From Phycisphaerae bacterium (GTDB taxonomy: Bacteria; Planctomycetota; Phycisphaerae; SM23-33), in contig JASLNT010000128.1 of the NCBI GenBank assembly GCA_030745875.1, forward strand, positions 1-64,000: a stretch of 64,000 nt of DNA. Reading direction: 5' to 3'. The notes beneath the pieces were generated by a model, which was not told the DNA's origin, searched no databases, and saw nothing but the letters and a program-made list of their open reading frames with translations. This document shows, one piece after another, positions 33,986 through 40,750 of this stretch. Each line of letters starts with the position of its first letter. The first letter of the stretch is position 1. The position numbers and the translations under genes were made by a program.

Positions 33986-34549
33986 CTATCCGCCGGTCAA
34001 ATGGACCAGCAGGATCCTAACGCCAATACCAATAAGAACCAGCCCGCCGAAGCACTCGGCCCATCGGCGCGTGTGATTTCCCAAGCGGCTGCCAAGGCGA
34101 ATTCCGATAAGGCTCATGAGCCCGGCGACCAGGCCGATCACAACGCTAGGCCACCATATAGACACGCCCAGGACCGCCATGCTCAATCCCACCACCAGCG
34201 CGTCGATGCTGGTGGCCAGAGAGAGCATTACCAGCGACCAACTGCGGGAAGGGTCCTTACGGAAACCGTTGTCGCTTCCGAATATTCCATCCCACAACAT
34301 CTTACCGCCTATAACGCCCAAAAGACCGAATGCAACCCAATGATCGTACTCCTGGATGTATTGGGCGATGCTCCGCCCGCAGAACCATCCGATAACGGGC
34401 ATCATGAACTGAAAGAGCCCGAAATGAAACGCGATACGGAAGACGTGGCGCCCGGTCAATCGTTCGATTGTCAGCCCCGCTGCAATCGCCACAGCAAAAG
34501 CGTCCATCGCCAAACCAATCGCAATTCCACCAGTATTAAGCCAGTTCAT
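33986..34549 (-). CDS. mntP: Manganese efflux pump MntP
   Basis: A 187-residue, six-helix membrane protein. Started at the ATG at 34547-34549 (a GTG one codon earlier is in frame), with AGG five bases upstream. The duplicated three-helix plan is visible: GIAIGLAMDAFAVAIAAGL in helix 1 and LATSIDALVVGLSMAVLG in helix 4, each with the conserved Asp needed for Mn2+ export. It is the first gene of the six-gene leftward operon. I looked for a yybP-ykoY riboswitch in the 134 bases upstream and did not see a convincing one. Confidence 0.93.
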   Translation of the reverse strand: MNWLNTGGIAIGLAMDAFAVAIAAGLTIERLTGRHVFRIAFHFGLFQFMMPVIGWFCGRSIAQYIQEYDHWVAFGLLGVIGGKMLWDGIFGSDNGFRKDPSRSWSLVMLSLATSIDALVVGLSMAVLGVSIWWPSVVIGLVAGLMSLIGIRLGSRLGNHTRRWAECFGGLVLIGIGVRILLVHLTGG

Positions 34550-34683
34550 CACAACCTATTGTTGCCCCCAACGCCGCCGAGTCAACACCCGCTTCAAGAT
34601 TCGCAATTGCGTGGAACTGCACGTTCGGCTGGGACGTTTAGGTTTATGGTGTGAGATTCGTTACCGAATCAGGAGGACGAATC

Positions 34684-34944
34684 ATGACTTACATTAAACG
34701 CTATCTTCTCAAAGCCATGCTTGTTCTGGCGGTAGGGGTGCTGCTTGTTGTGGCGACAGGCTGTGATTACTCCTACACTTTCGACTATGGCGGTGATCAG
34801 TATATCGGCGTTAGCAGCGGATATTACGACTACTACCGAACGCCGAGAAGATATGGTTATCGCAGGTACAGCTATCGGCCTTTCCGGCGTTCGGGCGGAT
34901 ACAGCCGATACGGTCGAAGTCGCTACGGCGGATACTGTGATTAA
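34684..34944 (+). CDS. Small Tyr/Arg/Gly-rich lipoprotein
   Basis: An 86-residue product with an excellent ribosome site (AGGAGGACGAATC before the ATG). The signal sequence LLKAMLVLAVGVLLVVATGC ends in a good lipobox (Cys at residue 28). The mature part is low-complexity: first YSYTFDYGGDQYIGVSSGYY, then repeats of Tyr, Arg, Ser and Gly to the end. No family recognised. The Tyr/Arg composition is typical of sticky, surface- or polymer-associated tails. A short hairpin (GATTCG-TTAC-CGAATC, 34655-34670) sits just before the ribosome site. The stop codon overlaps that of the convergent methyltransferase gene at TTAA (34941-34944). Confidence 0.7.
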   Translation: MTYIKRYLLKAMLVLAVGVLLVVATGCDYSYTFDYGGDQYIGVSSGYYDYYRTPRRYGYRRYSYRPFRRSGGYSRYGRSRYGGYCD

Positions 34945-35723
34945 CTGCTTCGTGTCGCCCAGAGGGCTATGGCGGCCGATGCGGCGAGGTTCAGTGAATC
35001 CACGTTGTCGGCCATCGGGATAGTTACGCGGATGTCCGCCTGCTCGATAAGCGATTCATCCAGCCCGGTCGCTTCGCAGCCGAACATCAGAGCTGTGGGA
35101 CCAGACGGACGAAACTCCGCGAGGTCCATCGACGCCGGGTCGACAACCATCGCAACCAGCGTGTAACCCAGTTCGCCCAGAGCTGTCAGATCGTCGGTTA
35201 TGCAACTGCTCCGCGTTAGACGCAGTTGGAAGACCGCGCCCATCGAAACTCGCAGGACTCTCCGGGAGAATTCATCGCAGCATCGCTCGCCGAGCAGGAC
35301 GGTCTCAACGCCCATCGCTGCAGCTGTTCGAAAAATGGCGCCAAGATTCTCTGCATTACCGGTGTCGGGCAGAACCACCACCCTGCCGCCCGGTTTGGCG
35401 CACGAAAGTGCAGCGTGGAGATCAGGCAATGCGGGGCGGTCGGACGATGCGATCACGCCGCGATGGAAGTCGAAACCAGCGACGGCTGAGAGTGTCGCGT
35501 TGTCGGCGACAAACAGGTCGCCGCGCTTGGCGAATTCGGCGAACTCGTCGGCGAATCGCGGAGTTGTCAGCACTTGTGTGTTGGAGTATTCGCACTCGAC
35601 CAGGCGGTGGACCAGCCATCGCCCTTCGGCGATCAACTGCCCGCGGCTACGGAGATCGCGGTCCCGCAGATTCGAAAACGCCTCAAGGCGAGGATCGTCG
35701 GACGTAACGCGGATCACGCTCAT
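34941..35723 (-). CDS. TrmH/SpoU-family RNA 2'-O-methyltransferase
   Basis: A 260-residue SPOUT enzyme that methylates ribose 2'-OH in rRNA or tRNA. The N-terminal substrate-binding part (residues about 1-100) includes GQLIAEGRWLVHRLVECEYS. The three SPOUT motifs follow: GNAENLGAIFRTAAAMGVET (motif 1, about 120-140), LMFGCEATGLDESLIEQADI (motif 2) and IPMADNVDSLNLAASAAIAL (motif 3, the trefoil knot). Target RNA cannot be assigned. The start codon overlaps the stop of the upstream heparinase-like gene (ATGA), implying translational coupling of two unrelated functions. Confidence 0.92.
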   Translation of the reverse strand: MSVIRVTSDDPRLEAFSNLRDRDLRSRGQLIAEGRWLVHRLVECEYSNTQVLTTPRFADEFAEFAKRGDLFVADNATLSAVAGFDFHRGVIASSDRPALPDLHAALSCAKPGGRVVVLPDTGNAENLGAIFRTAAAMGVETVLLGERCCDEFSRRVLRVSMGAVFQLRLTRSSCITDDLTALGELGYTLVAMVVDPASMDLAEFRPSGPTALMFGCEATGLDESLIEQADIRVTIPMADNVDSLNLAASAAIALWATRSS

Positions 35724-38146
35724 TTGCGGACCTCGTCTCGCCCGTAAGTCAGTACGCCGGACTTGATTTCCGCGTGTGCGGCCTGACCGTTCACGATGAG
35801 CTTCGGTCTGCCCGCAACGACCAGCCGCATGCCCTTCAAACCGCCGGTCACCAGAACCTTCCCGTCGCCGATTCGGACAAACGCATGTCCGCTGAACGTG
35901 AACGCTTCGCGCGCGTCGCTCAGCGTTACGGGCTTGTCGCCGACGCCTGTGAACTGGACCATAGCACGGTCATTAACGTTCGCCGCTTTGGAGACAATCG
36001 CGGCTGCAAGCGCGTTGTCGCTCCGGGCGATCGTGCGGAACTCGTTTATCCTGTGGACCCCGCCCTCGAACGGTTCGTGCAGCGCCGCAAACGTTGTCTT
36101 CCTCGCCCGCCGCGAAACGATAAACGTCACCCCGCCGACCTCGCTGGGAATCTCCGCTACTTGTGTCTTCCTGCTCTTGTCACGCCACTTCTTCAGCGGC
36201 AGGGGAGTCGTGGCGGAAAAGACGTCCGTAGCCTCGCAGCCGAGCATGCTCAACCGCACGCCGATCTTCCGATCGTACCATGCCTTGGGGAGCCTGGCTT
36301 TGGTTTTGTCGCTGAACGCGCACGACTGCAACGCCCTCACCGACCAGCTCTCTGCGCCGGGCGAGTGCTTGCGAACGTTGGGCAGTTTGTCGAGCGTCTT
36401 GGGCTGTTCGGACGGTTTCCAAACGTCGGCCCGGTCGTATTGTGCTTGCCCCAGAGCGTGGACCAACCAGTGGTAGTTATGTTCTGTAGTTGACGTAAGA
36501 TTAGTAAGATCAAGAAGATACTCACGCGTGAGCATCAGGCTGCGGGTCAGTTCGACTCCTTCATACACCTTTGAGCTTGTTGCTGAAACGAACCGCACCG
36601 GTCCGCGAAAATCGCTGCGGACAGTCACCTCGGTTGTAAAGCCAGGTTCGTTTTTGTCTACTCGCACGCCGGCGTGACTCTGGACGGACCGCGTCCATCC
36701 GCTGGCGTATCCAGGGGTGACCTGTCGATTGATGTAGATCGGGCGATTCAGAGCGTAGAAGCCCAGAAGGGCGAAGCTGTCTCTTACGTTGTGTGCGTAG
36801 TTGGCGGCTAGTCGCATCGCAACCGCCGGCGCGGGCGACTCCCAGTAGTCCGGGCCCTGCTCGGCGCGGAGCATGACCATCCCCCGCTCCGGCCAGACCG
36901 CAGACGGCGCCGCAGGCGGTTTCGCATCGGACGGATCCACCGGGCCCAGACCAAACAGGGGCGAGGGTATGTAGCGGTCCTGACCGTCAGGACGCATCTG
37001 CGCCAGGAAGTATGCGAACCCCGCATCGGGCCACCGCTTATGGGCCAGTTCGAACCAAAGCGGAAGCTGCATCTTCGGCGTGAAGCCCGAGTACCCATCC
37101 CATTGCGGAAGGTTCCCGCGCGTTTCTCCGCCCCATGCTCCGTGTGCGACCCATCGCACCGACCCGCCCTTGCTCCCCGAGGTCCGGCCCATGACCATGC
37201 TGTGCTGAAACGCGGGAGACGGGAGGTTCCATTTCTGCGATGAACCGCCTCCGCGCAGATCACCCATAGTTACTATCGGGTAGTGAGCCCGGTTGCTGTG
37301 AAGCTCCACGCGCGGGTAGCCGATGTGGATCAGACTTTCGATATGCCCCCGCATTGTCGCCCCGCCTTTGCCCTTGTAATCAAAGCCCAGCTTGCCCAGA
37401 CCCAACCGCTCAAGGGCGATGCAGTACAGCAGCATGGCGCCGGGTGTGGCGCCCATCTTGCTGAATTCTTCATGGTAGAAACCGATATCGCTGAGGTAGT
37501 TGTCGAAGTACCACTTGTACGATCCGTATGCAGACCACGTTTTGCGTATGAGCTTCTCGTCGCGCAGCGCAACGGCCATCAGATTCGCGCTGACCTTCCG
37601 CGGCCAGGTGATGTTCGGCAGCCAATTGGTGCGCGTGTATTTTTTTGCATCGTAGCGCTGGTAGTTCCGCGACTGGTTGTAGAGTTTCGGGTTGAACACC
37701 GCGTTTTCGACGACAGTGTTGTAGATGTAGAAGCGGAACATCTTCTCGATTTCGGTCTTTTCGTCGTCGGTGAGCTCGTTGTAAAGCAGATCGTATCGCA
37801 GCACGGTAAGCCACTGCGCCCCGCCCCGCGGAGCCTTGGATCGCACCACCTGCAGCAGACGTTTCTTTTCGACGGCTCCGGCCTGTTCGTCGCCTTTGAC
37901 AGCGTAGCGCATCAGGTTGTGAAGTCCGGTCTTCCTACCGCCCCAGAATTCCGCCAGGCGGTCGCAACCGGCTTTTACGAGCGGGTCGGTCTTGATGTCT
38001 CGTTGCAACCTGGCGAGATCCGCCTTGTTCCAGAGAATAAACGGGTGCTTAACGCTTGCTGCGGCTGTCGGCTCGGACCGGCAGATTGTTGTCGATGCGG
38101 CCAGAATCGCCAATGCGAAGCATGCCTTCGGTATTCGGTTGCTCAT
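35720..38146 (-). CDS. Heparinase II/III-like exported polysaccharide lyase (probable)
   Basis: Started at the ATG at 38144-38146 (MSNRIPKACFALAILAAS), with AGGA five bases upstream and a signal peptide; the frame is open further to 38422. The 808-residue product has an N-terminal all-helical half, typical of an alpha/alpha toroid, beginning HPFILWNKADLARLQRDIKT. A beta-sandwich half follows with NYAHNVRDSFALLGFYALNR, GYASGWTRSVQSHAGVRVDK and YHWLVHALGQAQYD. This layout matches heparinase II/III and related lyases that cleave uronate-containing polysaccharides. Catalytic Tyr/His are plausible in these segments but not certain. It may act in the periplasm on imported or envelope glycans. Overlaps the next gene by four bases. 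Confidence 0.65.
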   Translation of the reverse strand: MSNRIPKACFALAILAASTTICRSEPTAAASVKHPFILWNKADLARLQRDIKTDPLVKAGCDRLAEFWGGRKTGLHNLMRYAVKGDEQAGAVEKKRLLQVVRSKAPRGGAQWLTVLRYDLLYNELTDDEKTEIEKMFRFYIYNTVVENAVFNPKLYNQSRNYQRYDAKKYTRTNWLPNITWPRKVSANLMAVALRDEKLIRKTWSAYGSYKWYFDNYLSDIGFYHEEFSKMGATPGAMLLYCIALERLGLGKLGFDYKGKGGATMRGHIESLIHIGYPRVELHSNRAHYPIVTMGDLRGGGSSQKWNLPSPAFQHSMVMGRTSGSKGGSVRWVAHGAWGGETRGNLPQWDGYSGFTPKMQLPLWFELAHKRWPDAGFAYFLAQMRPDGQDRYIPSPLFGLGPVDPSDAKPPAAPSAVWPERGMVMLRAEQGPDYWESPAPAVAMRLAANYAHNVRDSFALLGFYALNRPIYINRQVTPGYASGWTRSVQSHAGVRVDKNEPGFTTEVTVRSDFRGPVRFVSATSSKVYEGVELTRSLMLTREYLLDLTNLTSTTEHNYHWLVHALGQAQYDRADVWKPSEQPKTLDKLPNVRKHSPGAESWSVRALQSCAFSDKTKARLPKAWYDRKIGVRLSMLGCEATDVFSATTPLPLKKWRDKSRKTQVAEIPSEVGGVTFIVSRRARKTTFAALHEPFEGGVHRINEFRTIARSDNALAAAIVSKAANVNDRAMVQFTGVGDKPVTLSDAREAFTFSGHAFVRIGDGKVLVTGGLKGMRLVVAGRPKLIVNGQAAHAEIKSGVLTYGRDEVRK

Positions 38147-38215
38147 GTTGATCCTCTGGGTGTTGTGCTGCCGATTGACAAACCGGGTCCATATGAGTTT
38201 ACTATGCCTGTGATT

Positions 38216-38944
38216 ATGAACACAGATGATTCTACCGTATCTGATGCGCCGGGCGATGAGCAAACATCGAGCTTGTGTCCGCGTTGTGAACTTTCGATCT
38301 CGCCCGAGGCTGGGTACTGCAGGCATTGCGGGGCGAAGACCGGTCCGCATAAACACGTTCCATCGTGGCACGTTCATCGGAGAATGTACGATTGGGTGCT
38401 GCATTTCGCTCATCACAAGCATTCGACGACCGCGCTGTTCGGTTTGAGTTTCGCAGAGAGCAGCTTCTTTCCGATCCCGCCTGACGTGCTGCTCGGACCG
38501 CTTTGTCTGGGCAACCGTAAGAAATCGATGTGGTTCGCCGCGGTGACCACAGTAGCGAGCATACTCGGAGCCTACCTGGGATACCTTATCGGATACGCGT
38601 TTATCGAAGTTGCGTTGATGATCCCGGGCGTCACCCAGCAGGGCGTTGACTGGCTGGGCGGGGAGTTTGACGTTCGAGGCCAGTGGTACGTTTTCATAGC
38701 CGCCCTCACGCCTATCCCGTTTAAGTTGCTGACGATAACCGCCGGTTTCGCCGAGATGAACCTGCTGGTGTTCACGCTGGCGTGCCTGATCGGCAGATCG
38801 ATGCGTTTCTTCGGCGTGGCGGGCGTTTTCTGGCTGATCGGACCGAAGGCTCTTCCGTTTATCGACAAGTGGTTCAACTGGTTGGCGTTGGCGTTTGTGG
38901 TGATGCTTGTCGGAGGTTTCGTGGTCCTGAAATACATGATTTGA
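38216..38944 (+). CDS. YqaA/VTT-domain membrane protein with N-terminal zinc ribbon
   Basis: A 242-residue protein; the start at 38216 is chosen because the frame upstream overlaps the divergent gene (an ATG at 38204 is an alternative). Residues about 21-40 form a zinc ribbon with two CxxC pairs (LCPRCELSISPEAGYCRHCG). A His-rich stretch WHVHRRMYDWVLHFAHHKHS follows, then the YqaA-type VTT/DedA region: FGLSFAESSFFPIPPDVLLG, GAYLGYLIGYAFIE and FIAALTPIPFKLLTITAGFA, with four to five helices. The DedA/VTT superfamily includes lipid scramblases and flippases. The soluble zinc ribbon fused in front is uncommon. Divergent from the heparinase-like gene across a 69-base promoter interval. Confidence 0.88.
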   Translation: MNTDDSTVSDAPGDEQTSSLCPRCELSISPEAGYCRHCGAKTGPHKHVPSWHVHRRMYDWVLHFAHHKHSTTALFGLSFAESSFFPIPPDVLLGPLCLGNRKKSMWFAAVTTVASILGAYLGYLIGYAFIEVALMIPGVTQQGVDWLGGEFDVRGQWYVFIAALTPIPFKLLTITAGFAEMNLLVFTLACLIGRSMRFFGVAGVFWLIGPKALPFIDKWFNWLALAFVVMLVGGFVVLKYMI

Positions 38945-39018
38945 GTTCGCCCGAAGCGTACAATTACTTCGCTGATTGAATGAATCCGAGAATCAACAGT
39001 TGCCCGGAGCGATGAGAA

Positions 39019-39570
39019 ATGACCATATCCGCTGAAGACCGCAGCAAACTGGTGTCTCTGGCCCGCCGCGCTGTAACCGCACAGGTGACCGGGCAAGGGC
39101 GTCCTGAGGCTCCGGCGGCTGAGGGTGTTCTGGGCGAGATGCGCGGATGCTTCGTGACGCTGACCAACGCAGGACGCCTCCGCGGGTGCATTGGAACGTT
39201 CCAGCCGGATCGACCGCTCGGGGAGATGATCGTCGAGATGGGAATGTCCGCCGCCGGTCACGACCCTCGATTCCTGGGCGACCCGATCACACCGGACGAA
39301 CTCGATCAACTGCACATAGAAGTTTCAGTGCTCTCACCACTGACCAAAACTGACGACCCGCTGAGCCTGGAGATCGGGACCCATGGGATATATATCGTTC
39401 GCGGCCGTCAGTCGGGCTGTTTCCTCCCGGAAGTAGCGACCGATCAGGGATGGGATGTGCGAGAATTTCTGGACCACTGCTGCGCGGGTAAGGCGGGCAT
39501 GCCAGCCGACGCCTGGCGGGAAAGCGATACTACGGTCTACCTGTTCACTTCCGAGAAGTTCAACAGCTAG
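39019..39570 (+). CDS. AMMECR1-domain protein (AmmeMemoRadiSam system protein A)
   Basis: A 183-residue soluble protein that is essentially one AMMECR1 domain. The invariant motif LRGCIGTFQPDRPLGEM lies at about 53-69 and SAAGHDPRFLGDPITPDELD at about 76-95. HIEVSVLSPLTKTDDPL, GIYIVRGRQSGCFLPEVATD and DVREFLDHCCAGKAGMPADAW follow. In many genomes this gene sits with a Memo-family gene and a radical-SAM gene (AmmeMemoRadiSam). Neither is adjacent here, so it is an orphan in this window. Biochemical role undefined. Confidence 0.93.
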   Translation: MTISAEDRSKLVSLARRAVTAQVTGQGRPEAPAAEGVLGEMRGCFVTLTNAGRLRGCIGTFQPDRPLGEMIVEMGMSAAGHDPRFLGDPITPDELDQLHIEVSVLSPLTKTDDPLSLEIGTHGIYIVRGRQSGCFLPEVATDQGWDVREFLDHCCAGKAGMPADAWRESDTTVYLFTSEKFNS

Positions 39571-39648
39571 GACCGTGTCTGAGAGGGGGTTCTGCGTGGG
39601 TAATCCGACCCGCTGATCTTCATCGCCCGCTGCGATTCGGACGGATCG

Positions 39649-40152
39649 TTAGTGAACTTTGATGAACTTGACCGTGTCGTTGACGGTGTCGAGAATCGCA
39701 ACCGTCGGATATTTCGGCGAGCGCGGATGGGCCAGTGCTCCAGGACAGATCACTCGCACAGATCCGAACGTCGTGTCGGACGTGCGATGGGTGTGGCCGT
39801 GACATATGTAGGGAAACTGTCCGCCCTGGACGAATTCGCAGAGCAGTTGTTCGTTGTCACCATGCAGCGCAATCAGATATTCGCGGTCTCCCAGCGGTAC
39901 TTCAATGAAGTCTGCTGCGAAGCTCACTCCGCACTGGTCGGCTTGTTTGGCTAGTTTGGCGGTGCGACGGTCCATGTTTCCGGCTACCAGGAATGCCTTC
40001 GCCTCCCGTCGGCCCAGGATCGACACCTGGTCGACGGTGACGATGTCTCCGCAGTGAACGAGAGCTTCTACGCCCTGGTTGATTAGCAGCGAGACGGCGT
40101 TTTCCAGCCGTGATGCGTTTGCGTGTGAGTCGCTCAGGAGTCCGATCAGCAT
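39649..40152 (-). CDS. YfcE/MJ0936-type metallophosphoesterase
   Basis: A 167-residue calcineurin-like phosphodiesterase with the full metal-site set: GLLSDSHANASRLENAVSLL (DxH), VHCGD, VAGNMDRR (GNxD), HGDNEQLL and CHGHTHRTSDTTFGSVRVIC (GHTH). Proteins of this subfamily hydrolyse phosphodiesters such as bis-p-nitrophenyl phosphate in vitro; natural substrates are unclear. It reads leftward 49 bases after the lipoprotein gene that ends the secretion operon, so read-through is possible. Convergent with the AMMECR1 gene. Confidence 0.93.
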   Translation of the reverse strand: MLIGLLSDSHANASRLENAVSLLINQGVEALVHCGDIVTVDQVSILGRREAKAFLVAGNMDRRTAKLAKQADQCGVSFAADFIEVPLGDREYLIALHGDNEQLLCEFVQGGQFPYICHGHTHRTSDTTFGSVRVICPGALAHPRSPKYPTVAILDTVNDTVKFIKVH

Positions 40153-40201
40153 TTCTTAATTGACCTGGATTGAATGACGCCTCAAGGGCGGGCGGGGGAT
40201 T

Positions 40202-40750
40202 CTAATCGCGTTTTGACACTTTGGAGGGCATGCGTTGCTCAGCGGGCGATGAGTAGACGGCGTTGCCCGAAGGCGGGCGGTAACGCGCTATCAACCACAC
40301 CTTCGACGATTGCGGGACCGCAGGCCACCGCACTCGCAACGAGTAGCTCCAGAGCGCGTTGTATTGCCCTACAATTCTCTGAGCGAGCTGGCCGGAGGTG
40401 AATGTCTGGGAGAAAAACGGTTTGCCGGCATTGTCGAAACGATCGGGCTTGGGGCCTTCAAAAACCATGATGTCCACCTCGCCGCTGACAAGAACGGACT
40501 TGGGACCCTTACCGTAATCCTTGAAATGCATGACCTGGGCGACAATACCGTCAAGGCCGGGCTTGTCGTCCCAGTTGACGATAGCGTTTTCGGGTACGAG
40601 CAGGGCGATTCGGTCGATGTTTGCGACCGTAACGGGCCGTCCGCTCCTTACAGGAGTGGTCGTACAGCCAACCTGGGCCGCCGCCGCGACTGCTGCAAGG
40701 ATCAGGATGTTTCTCAGGGCAATCGCACGCTTGCGGTTTGGATCAGTCAC
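40202..40750 (-). CDS. Lipoprotein overlapping the giant secretin; candidate pilotin
   Basis: Started at the GTG at 40748-40750 because AAGGA lies eight bases upstream and the frame before it only overlaps the secretin gene. The GTGACTGA overlap with the gspD stop implies coupled translation. The 182-residue product has a signal ending AAVAAAAQVGC (Cys at about 29). The mature part is a single beta-type domain: NIDRIALLVPENAIVNWDDK, VDIMVFEGPKPDRF and WSYSLRVRWPAVPQSSKVWL. I do not recognise the family. Secretins commonly need an outer-membrane lipoprotein (pilotin) for targeting, and genes directly attached to a secretin gene are prime candidates; that role is inferred from position and lipid anchor only. 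Confidence 0.6.
   Translation of the reverse strand: MTDPNRKRAIALRNILILAAVAAAAQVGCTTTPVRSGRPVTVANIDRIALLVPENAIVNWDDKPGLDGIVAQVMHFKDYGKGPKSVLVSGEVDIMVFEGPKPDRFDNAGKPFFSQTFTSGQLAQRIVGQYNALWSYSLRVRWPAVPQSSKVWLIARYRPPSGNAVYSSPAEQRMPSKVSKRD

Noticed and set aside
34550..34683. yybP-ykoY manganese riboswitch upstream of mntP
   Set aside because: I could not find the conserved loop sequences or paired stems in the 134-base divergent interval.
37283..38203. Rightward extension of the YqaA-like frame
   Set aside because: Lies antisense within the heparinase-like gene; the recognisable protein starts at 38216 (or 38204).
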